The notes under the pieces: generated by a model | Seen by the model: only the letters and a program-made list of their open reading frames with translations | Databases searched by the model: none | What the model was told of the DNA's origin: nothing | Assembly (NCBI GenBank): GCA_021234155.1 | Contig: JAJEKV010000040.1 | Coordinates: 3,635,799 to 3,699,798 of the forward strand | DNA length: 64,000 nt | Direction: 5' to 3' | From: Isoetes taiwanensis | Lineage: Eukaryota > Streptophyta > Lycopodiopsida > Isoetales > Isoetaceae | Position numbers and translations under genes: made by a program | Shown: in pieces, positions 18,757-29,216 of the stretch | Layout: each line of letters starts with the position of its first letter | Position numbering within the stretch: position 1 is the first letter of the stretch

Positions 18757-21117
18757 AAATCTTCCTTTTTAGGGTCCATTTACTTAGACAAATTTGTGAA
18801 CAAGATTATTGCGAAAGCCCTGGCCGAGAAGTTGAAGCCGGTGTTGACTTCTTCCATTAGTAAGGTGCAGTCTGGGTTTGTTCCTGGGAGGAACATTTTG
18901 ACTAATGTTGCCGCAGCTTATGAGGGCCTTTATTGGGCCAGGAGAACAGGTCAAGGCATTGCCTATCTTAAGCTTGACTTTGCCAAAGCTTATGATAGTG
19001 TCCGTTGGGAGTTCTTGTCTGCCATGATGTTAGCGTTGGGCTGTGGTCCACGCTTTACAGAGACAGTCATGAAGCTGCATAGGTCAAGCCGCGGGCTCTG
19101 GTGGTGTGCGAGGTGAACCCTCCGCCTTTTTTCTCCTTAGGCGGAGGGGTGCGTCGGGGGGTGCCCTTTGGCACCATTTTTGTTCGATTGTGGCGGAGGC
19201 ACTTTGCCTCGGTTGTTTTTGGCTGCAGTGGGAGGAGGGGGTGGTGGATGGGCTTCTGGATGCGGGATGGTAGTCGCCAGATTAACGGTTCGCCGATGAC
19301 ACTTTTCTCTTCTTGGTGGCGTAAGAGAGAATTTGCGGAATGTGAAGGGTTTGTTTGGATACTTTCTCCTTGGCCTCGTGGCATTCTTAATTGGGGTAAA
19401 TGCTCCGCATTATGGGCCCAGTTGACTCCGCCTCCCCCTTGTTTGGCTCTATTCCCTTGGAAGGTGCTTCCAGGTAATGTGTGTACTAAGTCGTTGGGTA
19501 TTCCCTTTGGAGGGGATGTTTCCATGGGGAGGGTGTGGGATGAGATTTTGAAGGGGTTGCGTAAACACCTCAATTGGTGGAAGGGTAGCAAGTTGTCCAT
19601 GGCGGTGTAGGATCACTATTGCCAAGTCGGTTGACTTTGTAGCACTCATGTGTATACATCTGCGATGTTAGCTCCTGAGGGTAAGATACAGGCTTTGGAT
19701 AAGATTGTTCGAAATTTTGTGTGGGGCGGGGATGATGAAGGGGCGGTTGTTAAAGTGGCTTGGTGGAAGTGTCTCCCCCAGGGGAGGATGGGGGGCTTGG
19801 CCATTCGATTTGGCAATCGCATAGTAAGGTGTTGGTCTCTAAGTTTAATATTTGGAGCATTCGCGCAGGATGGAGCATCTTCTCACAGTGCGGCACTATT
19901 GTGGCAATCTCTTAGCCATTGTGTGGCATTTGGAAAGTCGTCTGCGGCATGTAGAGTTGCCACCGGCAATTGTTGTATGGTCTCCGCCTTTCCCACATGC
20001 GCCCCCTTTTCTCCGCGGGGGTGTTCGCGGGTTTGGGATCACGTCGCGTGTGCTCTTCCAAATAGATTATGCCTCGGTTTATCACCACTCTTCTCCTTTC
20101 TTGTGGGTTCCTCTACCTCCTGCGTACTTGCCCCTTGGCTGCCATCGTACATGCTTTGACGCAGGCGTTGGAGGCGAAGCTGGCGTGCTCACCTTGGAGG
20201 ATTGGTATTGGGATGGTCAGCTAGCCGTGGGAGTTCTTTCGAGCTCGCTTCGCTGAAGATGGTGGACCAGGACTATCTGGGAACAAGTGGCGGGAGTATT
20301 CCGCTACATATACCTATAGTCCCTCGGGGTGATGTGGTGGTGCGGGTTTGGAAGGTTCATCCGGATGTTGTATCTTCTTGTTTTGTGCGGTCTTGTTACC
20401 GGGTGTTGGCTATTCATGACACTCTGCCCCCTTCAGGCAAGTGGTCTCTGCAGCTTCCGGGTTCTCGATGGCCGGGTTTGGGCGGGACATGGAGCTCACT
20501 TCCCCCACCGAAGGTTCGGGTGCTTATGTGGCGGTGGTGCAATCGTGCCTCGTGGTGAATGTCCTTGTGAGTCGGTTTTTAGGCGGGTGTGAGCCCTCTT
20601 TGCCCTTGTTGTGGCCTTCATCGCGGAGACCGTGGAGCATTGTGCGGTTTTATGCCCTCATTTGCGGGTTGTCCGGGATTGGGTCGGGGCTCTGTTTGGT
20701 GAGATTGAATAGCCAACAATTGCCGCTTCATGTGTATCCCGGTGTTTGGCCGCCGACGCAGCGACAAGCCTTGCATCCGTCGCGTGGCTTGGTTGGTGTG
20801 GTTGATTTGGAAGCGGCGGTTGTGGATCTTCGGGGGATTCAGTGACTGCGGCCCTCTCGATTCCTCGACTTCGGTACAAGCTATTTCAAAGCTTTTGGTG
20901 TTCCCGGGATTAGTAGAGCGGAAGTTTTTCATTTGGCGGGACTTCTTGGGTGTGGTAGATGGTGATGGTCAGTTTGTACAGCAGTAGAGTTGCAGTTGTT
21001 GTGGAGTGTCGAGGTATCACTGTCTCTTTGGGGCAGTTCTCCTTCCTCCTCACTTGCTTTGTAACATTACCATTCTTTTAATATATTGCTGACACAGTTC
21101 TTCAAAAAAAAAAAAAA
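18757..21117 (+). mobile_element. 5'-truncated L1-type LINE (RT to 3' end), degenerate
   Basis: Begins inside the RT domain: 'LAEKLKPVLTSSISKVQSGF', then 'GRNILTNVAAAYEGLYWARR' and motif A 'LDFAKAYDSVRW'. The next RT block, near 19110 ('FFSLGGGVRRGVPFGTIF'), corresponds to the usual RRGVRQGCPL segment but is damaged. Downstream GC-rich frames (to about 20990) hold fragments of the rest of ORF2 in several frames. The 3' UTR ends 'cacagttcttc' plus about 15 A at 21104-21118. The same 3' end occurs on the minus strand at 63498-63665. Many frameshifts; dead. Confidence 0.75.
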
Positions 21118-21119
21118 AT

Positions 21120-21689
21120 TGTGAAAACTTTTGCCTCTTTTGAAAAACACGATAAACAAATAGAGCATAGAAATGTCACGGCTCAAGAACATCATATGAA
21201 GTATTTTATCAAGGTATGAAAACATTACTCTATATACATCATTATAAAAAGCAGAGGCTGGGTTCTCAAACATGTCATTGGTATAAGACATTTAAAAAAC
21301 CTGGTTGACATTCAAGATATACACAACAAAAGTTTTTGGCCAATAGAGTCTTCTTCGTGGCTTGAATAATATCGATGACAATAAGTCAATATAAGTCTTC
21401 AATAATAGCCATGAAAAAGTCTAATGGTAAGTACGATGAAATGCAAGCATAAACCAACGTGTCATCCCAAACCTAAATAGAGTACAAAATCACAAAGGTG
21501 TGAAATTAGAATAACTTATGAATCAATTCAAAAGGGTTAAGATAGCGTGAAGTCTATGGTATCATAGGAAAATATTTTTATAAACGTATTGTACATATGA
21601 TGACTGCATAGGAGCAAAGTTCATGTGTCTAAAAAGCGAAATCCAAAAAAAAAAGGGGGTTAAATTATCTTCTGCATGAAGCTTAAAAT
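21120..21689. other. AT-rich host DNA before L1-A
   Basis: No gene seen. A segment near 21546-21570, 'gtctatggtatcatagg', resembles 'gtctatgatatcatagg' at 29164, just beyond the other side of the L1-A insertion; this hints at an older local duplication. Confidence 0.4.
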
Positions 21690-21699
21690 TCGTTAGGGA
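21690..21699. repeat. Target-site duplication of L1-A, left copy
   Basis: tcgttaggga at 21690-21699 recurs at 29146-29155 immediately after the poly-A tail of the L1. Confidence 0.85.
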
Positions 21700-21789
21700 C
21701 ATTGTTGCAAAATTTGGTCAATGAGCGAAAAAGGCGGGGAGGATGGCGGGAGCGCAGGCGGGAGCACAGAGACTCCTCTACCCTAAACC

Positions 21790-22050
21790 ATGAAATTCTT
21801 CACGATTCTGATCCAAGGGGAGAGATTCTCTTGTGGATGGCTTGAAGGAGAGAGTGCATGTCTATGGGAAAGCTTGGTGTATAATCGATTCTTCCCTGAA
21901 GAATTATTTACTCCTATCTTTTCTGTGGTTCCTCAATCTGAGGTTATGCTTCTTGAATCTTGGTTGGGTGTGTTGGTGATAGTAATGCTAGTGCTGCAGG
22001 CATCTTCCATACACACTGTTCGTGGACAGAAAGTAGAATAGTTGTGAAAG
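21790..22050 (+). pseudogene. L1-A upstream small ORF (ORF0-like), one frameshift
   Basis: Starts ATG at 21790 with 'MKFFTILIQGERFSCGWLEG' and continues 'LWESLVYNRFFPEELF'. After one frameshift near 21970 the frame reads 'GIFHTHCSWTESRIVVKVYS' and a stop near 22050. The L1-B counterpart (59224-58916) has 'AKFFVILQDRGRLTCGHLKG', 'LWQSLVAQNLFPEESF', 'AIFRVHCDWTDKKLTVKLYN' and a stop at nearly the same relative place. A separate protein of about 90-100 residues ahead of ORF1 is therefore conserved between two diverged L1s. No known domain recognised. Confidence 0.6.
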
Positions 22051-22080
22051 TTTACAGTTAGAGTTGTTGATAGTTTAACA

Positions 22081-24295
22081 GTGCAGTGGAAAGCATTAGA
22101 TAACATTAAAAAAAAAAAAGAAAAAAAGGGGGGAAAGATCTGTTTTGGATTATGGAACAGGGGGCACGAATGTCTGGGAATGTGCAACAGATGGGTCAGA
22201 TGGGACAGTTCTTGGAAAATGTGCAGAAAGGGTCAATTTGGGGGAAAAAGTGGTAACAGTGACAGGAGGAATAATGCCAAAAATGATGCCAAAGTTAAAG
22301 AATTGATAGATCTCATATGTACCTTAAGTGAGAAAGGCCACACTCAAATCCGGGAGATCGTGGGTCAGCTAGCAGTGCTCGAGAAGGGAGAAAAGGTGAA
22401 GGATTTTCTTGCTTTTGGAGATTTCCTTACCTCTGTTACAGATATGGTGAACACTAGAAGGTCTTCTGGAGTGGGGACCCTACAGCGTCAGAGGGAGGCA
22501 GTTAGTCAAATTCTGGAGTACGCAAATCAGGTGCAAGAGGTTGTGCGAAAGGAACTGCTAACAGATAAAGAACCGGCATTTGTTGGTAAGCCCCTTAGAA
22601 CTGCAGCAGTAGAGAATAAACTAAAATTTCTTAAATCTCGAGGGCTTATAGGGTGTATCCGTCATGAGGGAGTCAGACTTCAGTTTTTAAAAGGGGAATT
22701 GGAGAGATTGGAACAGGGAGTCGCAATCAACAGTATCTATTGGATAGATTTTCCCTTTTTTTATGATAGAATGTGGAAACAGTCAGACAGCCACTCTTCT
22801 TCTCAAACAAGGTACCATTTCCAAAGCCAATACTCAGGTTTTCTTTCAGAAATGGTATCCCTCTTTTGATCCTAAAAACTTCTCGGAGCTATTTCATCTG
22901 GCCTGAACCTCCTTACAAGGATTAAACCCCATGTATTGGAATGAACAGTCCCTGCTCACTCTGTTTCAGCAGACCAGGAATATTATAAGTTGGGAAGTCT
23001 CTCAGGACAAAGCCCCAAGAGTTTGGGCACAAATCGACCTTTTAAAGCCTATCCTTGACGAAATAAATTTCGTGGATTACTTTGGTAAACCCAAATCATT
23101 GAAGCTAGTATGGCGGGGGATCGCCCTGCCCATGCTCTCTAATGTGTGGCATTAGGCTTCATGGAGGGAAAACTTGTAAAGGAGGAGGAAGAGAGGTTAA
23201 GGAGCTACCAAAAGAAGTGAATCTGGGAAGCAGAAGGGAAGACATTTGGATTACACCAAATAAAGGAAGGATTGAAAGACAAAGGCAGAACAAGAATGGC
23301 AGTGAGAAAAGAAAAAGGAGAAGACAGAGAATCAGGGAAGAAAAGGAGAAAGAAAAGGCAAGGGTAGAGTCGGGGAAGAGTTTGGAAAAGAAACTAAGAA
23401 GTGAGTGGAAAAGGAAAGTTCAGTTCTTGGAGGATGCTTCGAAGGTTAAGGTTCTTCATAATCCTGACTCCAAGGGGAAAGGAGTTATGGAGGACAAAGT
23501 CATTGCTGAAGAGAACAGATCCATATCTCTCACAATAAGAGAACCTCAATTGCCCAACGGGAATGATTACTCCTCATCTGAGGAGTCATCTGGATATAAG
23601 AAAAAAGGGGAGCCGAGCTCGCCTAAAATTTCCCTCTCGGGGCCACATGTTGGCAGTACCTCTGATTCCCCTCTACCTATTGTGGAACTCTTCCCCAAAG
23701 GATCAGAGACTAATGATTTCGTACCAGTCACAGAGGAGGCTCTAACAGACATTCCTCAGCATCCTACTGTTGAGGGAGAAAAGGAATCCATATCAGCTAC
23801 CCCAACTATAGATATGATCCAATTGAAGACAAAGGACCAGGATAGTGACCCAAGCCAAAGGCTTGTAACTCCAGAAGGCCAAGGAATTGATGTTAACACA
23901 ACAGTAAACCTGTAAGTCCAGCTGGCCAAGAATTGGGAATCCAATCCCAAAGGCTTGTAACTCCAGTAGGCCAGGGAACTGGTAGTGAACAGATCAATAG
24001 ACTTGTAAGCCCTTCTGGCCAAGAATTGGCAGTGGACACACCTATGTTGGAAAGGGAGGTTTTTAAGACACCGGCTGCACAGCTGAAGGACCCCTCATCT
24101 AGATTGTCTAGTAAATTTTGGGATGATGAGGGTGGTAGTGGGATGAAACTGAGAGGGATCTCAATTCCTTTGTTACCCCACTTCCACAGATTAAAAAGAG
24201 ACAGAAAAAGGTCTACACCCCCTGGGAGAATGGGCCTGTTACCAGAAGCTCCAAAATCCAATGAAGAATGTCTCTTGGAACCTAAGAGGAATTAA
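22081..24295 (+). pseudogene. L1-A ORF1 (DUF4283-like, basic linker, tandem peptide repeat)
   Basis: The N-terminal part (22081-22869) is helical and charged. The DUF4283-like core near 22700-23150 includes 'INSIYWIDFPFF', then after a frameshift 'FQKWYPSFDPKNFSELFHLA', a stop, and 'TSLQGLNPMYWNEQSLLTLF'; L1-B aligns with 'IKAMYWLNYPFLMIE' and 'STTLHGLNPIYWNEDCFKIL'. The zinc-knuckle position near 23120-23165 has lost its cysteine pattern. A long Lys/Glu/Arg-rich segment follows (23270-23430), then a Ser/Thr/Pro-rich segment and a repeated 'RLVTPEGQG' or 'RLVSPSGQE' peptide at 23857-24035. The reading frame shifts again near 23910. L1 ORF1 proteins bind the LINE RNA. Confidence 0.7.
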
Positions 24296-25060
24296 GGGTC
24301 CTCTGAAAAGGAAAAGGGCTTTAATTGCACTTAAGGAGCTCAAGGCAGATATAATTTTATTACAAGAACACAGATTACCAGTCTTTGAGGCATCAAACTT
24401 GGGAAATTGGATTTTCCCCAATGGAGACCCCATATGGGCCCCAGCAGATGGCACTAAAGGTGGCATTTGTATTGCCTGGAATGGGTATAAAAAGATAAAT
24501 TCCTTTCTGCATCCTTCAGGTAGATGGCAGGTTGTTTTTTTTGAGATATAGCAGGAGCATGTAGGCATTATCAATGTTTATGCTTCCACTTCCCCCGAAG
24601 AAAGAGAGGAACAATGGAAAAACATGACAGATTGGTTACAGGGACAGAATATAAACAATTGGATCCTTAGTGGGGATTTCAATATAATACCCCCTCGTGG
24701 GAGCAGAAGGCGGGAAAAAAGATTAATATGTCAAAAGGGGAGAGGTTCCAATGGGACAAGGCCCACAACTTTGTATATCATGCTCCTTCCTCTTCTAATG
24801 CATATTCTTGGAGCAACAAGAGGAAAGGAAATGATAGAGTGTACTGCCTCCTTGATAGGTATTACACCAGCATATCCACTTTAGAAGGCTGGGATAATTT
24901 GATCATCAAGAATGACTGCATTAATTCCATATCTGATCATTATCCACAAATTTTGGACACAAGCATTGTACCCCAGAATAGACATGCTGATACCCCATTT
25001 AAATTCAATGTCAGTCTGTTGAACAATAAAACTTTCTGTGAAGATTTCACTAGGTTTTAT
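24261..25060 (+). pseudogene. L1-A ORF2 endonuclease domain (APE-type), broken
   Basis: ATG at 24261. The catalytic landmarks of APE-type endonucleases are visible: 'VSWNLRG' (Asn), 'ADIILLQEHRLP' (Glu), 'GTKGGICIAW', 'INNWILSGDFN' and 'SISDHYPQ' (Asp-His). An in-frame stop occurs at about 24549 and a frameshift near 24700. This domain nicks the target DNA for target-primed reverse transcription. Confidence 0.85.
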
Positions 25061-27680
25061 GGTTCCTTGGAGGGGTTAAATGCAAGTGGTTTAATGAAGG
25101 AATTCATAAGCAGATGTAAGCAGATTAAAAATTGGATCAAGCAATGGGGCAGAGAGTGGAATAGAAAAAAGAGGCAGGAAAAAATGGAGGTATATCTGGA
25201 AATAAGAGATGTTAGGCAGAACCTTTTCTTGGATAAAACTAATGTGATGTTACAACAGAAAGAAGAATCTTTGGAAAGAAAGGTGAGGTTAATTGAGGAA
25301 CATGAGGCAAAAAGTTTGGCAATTAAGAGCAGAAGCCTATATGTTAACTTGATGGATGATTGCAGCTCTAAGTTCTTTTTCAGAGCTGCCAAAAGTAGGA
25401 TAATGAACAATGGGATAGCCTCAATACATGATGATAATCAGCATGAGCTATCTAAGCAGGAAGACATTCAAAAATTGTTCTACAATAAATATAAGGAACT
25501 TTTTGCAGCCACATGCACAGATAATGGTAAAATGGCAGAGTTCTTTGATTATCTTGGCCCAAAGGATGAACACATTGAAGATCAACAGCTTTTGGCTATT
25601 CCAATGGAAGCTGAGATCATGGGAACTATCAGAAGTATGGCTCATGGGAAAAGCCCGGGGCCTGATGGACTGCCCCCTGAATTTTATGAACACTTTTGGC
25701 GCATAATGAAGAGAAGACATCATCACATTTATACAGGGTGCTTGGCAGGTTGAAAAACTACATCCAGCAATTAATGCTGGCTTAATTGCATTAATTCCAA
25801 AAGTTGACAAGCCTACCACCTTCTCGGATTGGAGGCCAATATCATTGACAAATGTAACATACAAAATATTGGCAGTATCAGGGTTTCTTTCAGGGAGAAG
25901 CATACTAGATAATTTTATTGGTGCATATGAGGGCTTGCATTGGAATGGGATAACCAATCAGGGATGTGTGCTTCTTAAACTGGACTTTAGAAGGGCCTAT
26001 GACACTATTGACTGGAAATTTCTTTATAGAGCCATGTCCCAGTTAGGTTTCTCAGAGCAAGTGGTGAAAAAAATTGCTGGTTTCAATGTTACAGGATGCT
26101 CAACTGTTCTGGTTAATGGTTCCCCCTCTGCCGGCCTCCATCGCCTCCGCCTGGCGCCTCCGCCTGGCGCCTGGCGCCTGCCTGAGGCGCTGCCTGAGGC
26201 CTGCCCGAGCGGATGCAGTGATGGATGGCGTTGGAGCAGCGGCAGTGACGGATGGCGCCCCTGTGTGTGCCTGAGTGGATGTCCGCCTGCGCGCATACCT
26301 GGGGGTGCTGGCGCCTTGGCGCAGGGCTGGTGGATGGGTGAGGAGGCACCTCCGATGGGCGATTTCCCTGAGCGGTTTTTCTGAGCGCCGCCTTCCCTGC
26401 GTGTCTGGGCGATTGGCGTTGGGGGCGTCTGTTTTCCAGCACCCAGTTGTGAAGAGGTTACGGTTCGGAGTTGCTTGGTGAAGCTTTGCCTGCTGGAGGT
26501 ATGAAGGTATGCTTGTTGCTTGTGCAACAGCATGGATTTTTGGATCGGTGAGCAGCCATAGTCATCCTGGCAACGGTTTTTTCCCAGGTGGTTTTTAATC
26601 CGGGTCATGATGGTTGTGTTCTAGCTCACGTTGTGCTTTGGTTTAAGGGCTTCGGCCCATGTTCTTGTTTGGACTTCGGTCCAGGACTTCGGTCCCTTAT
26701 GTACTTGGTCCCATAACCCGATTGGGTTCCGTGGACGTTAAAAATTTTTCCTTCCTTCGTTCCTCTGCCTTTTTTGAACGTAAAAGAGGGGTCAGGCAGG
26801 GATGCCCTTTGGCTCCCTACCTGTTCTGAATAGTTGCTGAAATGGTAACCAGAATTATTATGAAATTGTAGCAAAATGACAAAATTAGTTGCCTCAAGCT
26901 CCCAATGAGTGACACTGTCAGTAATGCAGTATGCTGATGACACATTTGTGTTTTTAAAAAAGCAGGGGGATTGTATTCAGAATTTTCTTGTTGCTATGGA
27001 TCTGTTTGGGAAAGCATCAGGGGTGGTATTGAACATGGATAAATGTGCAATCATCTCTGATAGCTCAGATGATCATATTGAAGGGATTAAAGTATGTGGA
27101 CTTGGATCTGCTACCAAATTATTGGGCTTGCCTTTAGCCCTTAAAATGAGTTTGCATGGCCTGTGGGAACCAATAGTGACCAAAATCAAGAAAAAGCTTC
27201 AAATGTACCCCAAGTCATTATCTCTGGCAGGGAGAGTAGAAATAATTAATGGTGTCATTGCCAGTTCTCATGTTTATTTTTCATCAGCTATAATTGCAGA
27301 CAGGAAAACTTACCAGGAACTGGAAGTTATTATGAAGGAATTTATCTGGCAAGGTGCACATATGGTTGGGTGGAAACATCTAACTCTTCCTAGGAAAAAA
27401 GGAGGGCTGGGGTGTAAAGATTTGTTTCTCCAGGCTCAGGTTTTGGCAGGAAAATTGGTCTGGAGATCTCTAGTCTCAACATCAAAGTCTCCTGCTCTTC
27501 TCTTTACTAAATATTGGATTGAGAAAAGCTCTTTAGTGGGTAGTCCATCTATCCCTCATCATTTACCTGATTCAGCATTCTATCAGCTTAATTCTAGTCC
27601 AGGTACATCCACTGTTATGAGAAGAATTATCCAAGCCTGGAATAGAGTGTTTGTATGTTTCAAAGGCCCGTCCAATTGAA
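25060..27680 (+). pseudogene. L1-A ORF2 reverse transcriptase domain, split by an insertion
   Basis: 'HGKSPGPDGLPPEFYEHFW' near 25650, 'TTFSDWRPISLTNVTYKILA' near 25820, motif A 'LKLDFRRAYDTIDW' near 25977. The coding sequence is then interrupted by the 26133-26761 insert and resumes with 'RGVRQGCPLAPYLF' and motif C YADD at 26930-26941. Between 'TNVTYKILA' and 'GFLSGRSILDNF' a stretch usual in the family is missing. A frameshift near 25740 and a stop near 26830 are further damage. Confidence 0.85.
26125..26769 (+). mobile_element. GC-rich short retroelement inserted in L1-A ORF2, with 8-bp duplication
   Basis: The L1 sequence is interrupted between two copies of cctctgcc (26125-26132 and 26762-26769). 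The 629-bp insert is very GC-rich at its left end, with repeated 'cgcctggcgcct'-type motifs. It ends with the shared 3' module (26707-26744, 'ggtcccataacccgattggg' and 'ttccgtggacg') plus a ttcctt tail. It encodes no recognisable protein, so it looks like a non-autonomous element that uses the same 3' end as the LINE at 31974-35628. Confidence 0.75.
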
Positions 27681-28614
27681 AATGTTTCAGAAGATTTTAA
27701 TTTTTTTCTGGCACCAGGGTTTGGTTGATGAAGAGGATGGATGTTTGGCTCTCAAGCATCCAAGGAAGTATAAGGAGTGGAAACTTAAGGGTTTAGGCAC
27801 AATTGGAAGTATGGGTAATGGTGAAGATTGGAAGACATGGCAAGAAATTTCCAATATAGTGCAAGACTCCATCTCTAACAGAAATATTTATAAGATCTTA
27901 ATTCGACACCATAAAGGAACAGGAGTACAAATAAAGGACCATAACTGGGCTATGGAGGGTAAAGGGTATAGTGTGGGCAAAATTTATGCCTTGCTGTTGT
28001 GTGATCATGGAACCAAAGTTTCCAACCAATGGGGCTGCTCAGATTTGGAAGCCATTCGGGTTATAAGGAAAGGGTGGAAACTACAGTGTGCAAAGAAGAT
28101 TATTCTTTTTAGATGGCTTCTTCTGAATAAAAGTCTCAAGTCCAATGCCTATAGGGCAAAGTATAATGATCAGATCTCAGACAGATGTCCTCTAGGTTGT
28201 GGCCAAGCTGAGTCTTCTAGCCACATCTTTATTTGTCCTTGGCTGACCCCTTTCTGGACTTGGATAGGCACTCACATAGGTTCTATTCCTGCTACTGAAC
28301 ATGATCTATTTGACTTTCTTGCAAATGGTTCCCCTTTTGTGGATACCATTAGAACACTATGTTTGTGGATAGTTTGGAAACACAGAAATAATATGGCTAT
28401 TAATCATCATCCTCCAGATCTGAGTTTCCTCAAGACAACTCTTCAATTAGAGTTGGCAGATGCAGCTATGGCTCACAGATTGAGCAAGGGGTCTAATTAT
28501 GATAAAAGTTGGGATGTTTTGGGCTCCTTTCAAGGGTTCTATGCATTCTTCTCTTCTTATTTTAATAACCTTTCTGATGTTGATGGCAGACTACCTGGTC
28601 AAGAAGCACCATGA
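27655..28614 (+). pseudogene. L1-A ORF2 C-terminus with zf-RVT-type zinc finger
   Basis: A continuous frame containing 'KKIILFRWLLLNKSLKSNAY' and the cysteine/histidine block 'CPLGCGQAESSSHIFICPW', typical of the zf-RVT segment of plant L1 ORF2. It ends at 28614 after 'FNNLSDVDGRLPGQEAP'. It is the longest undamaged piece of ORF2 downstream of RT. Confidence 0.8.
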
Positions 28615-28942
28615 AGGTGGCCATGTGAGGGAGGCCCTGGAAGGCACGAAGCCTATGTCTCACCAGAAGGTTTTGGAAGCACTCCTCTGGGTCAAGACTG
28701 AAACTATCATGATCCGAACTCTGAAGCGAGTTTTGATGGACGAGGATATTTGGCAGTTCAAGCAGGAGCTCAAACCATATTTTGAAGAGAAATTTGGCAT
28801 CTGTGAAGGGGCGAGAGAATCGTGGATTCTTCACATTCTGGATGCCTCTGCATATGGAGCGGTTGAACTAGGTTATCTGCTCTTCAAATACACAGATCAT
28901 GCCTTTGCAATTATAACTCTCGACGGAGTTATTGACGAATGA
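28583..28942 (+). CDS. L1-A 3' extra ORF of about 119 codons
   Basis: ATG at 28583, overlapping the last codons of ORF2 in another frame, open to 28942. It begins 'MADYLVKKHHEGGHVREALE' and is predicted helical and charged, with 'DIWQFKQELKPYFEEKFGI' and a C-terminal 'HAFAIITLDGVIDE'. The poly-A begins about 180 bp later. It is undamaged while the rest of the L1 is broken. It may be an L1 ORF3, host sequence carried by 3' transduction, or an ORF2 extension after a frameshift. No domain is recognised and L1-B has a different ORF at the corresponding place. Confidence 0.45.
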   Translation: MADYLVKKHHEGGHVREALEGTKPMSHQKVLEALLWVKTETIMIRTLKRVLMDEDIWQFKQELKPYFEEKFGICEGARESWILHILDASAYGAVELGYLLFKYTDHAFAIITLDGVIDE

Positions 28943-29114
28943 GGCAACAACAAATAGTGCTCAACTGAACCAGCCCTTTCAGTGTTTTGCTTAAAACTAT
29001 AATTCTGGTTATCTTGCTTTTAATCCTTTAAACAGTGTTTCCCCTATAACAGAGTTTCACTCTGTTAATTTTTTGTATTACTATGTATTACATGTAATAT
29101 AACATCACTGCCGT

Positions 29115-29118
<4 letters not shown>

Positions 29119-29145
<27 letters not shown>
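29119..29145 (+). repeat. L1-A poly-A tail
   Basis: A run of about 27 A directly followed by the right target-site duplication tcgttaggga at 29146-29155. Confidence 0.9.
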
Positions 29146-29216
29146 TCGTTAGGGATGCGTGATGTCTATGATATCATAGGCAATACCCCAAAAAAAAAAA
29201 AAAAAAAAGAGAAAAA

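Larger units (their letters stand above)
21700..29145 (+). mobile_element. L1-A: full-length but inactivated L1 LINE
   Basis: About 7.4 kb bounded by a 10-bp target-site duplication and ending in about 27 A. Order: 5' UTR, a small upstream ORF (21790), ORF1 with a DUF4283-like region and degraded zinc knuckle, a repetitive linker, ORF2 with endonuclease, reverse transcriptase and zf-RVT, and a further ORF (28583-28942) before the tail. ORF2 is broken by a 629-bp GC-rich insertion with its own duplication, by an in-frame stop and by frameshifts. Coding parts resemble L1-B (51557-59423) closely enough to align by eye, for example both ORF2s begin with 'SWNLRGIKGPLKR'. Confidence 0.92.

Noticed and set aside
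19100-20900. GC-rich islands as foreign (bacterial) DNA
   Set aside because: The GC-rich parts (also 26133-26761 and 32100-35250) are LINE or SINE-like sequence with LINE protein motifs and 3' ends, so composition reflects the element and not bacterial transfer.
19067-20932. Long open frames on both strands in GC-rich DNA
   Set aside because: High GC removes stop codons; only plus-strand pieces match LINE ORF2, so the opposite-strand frames are incidental.
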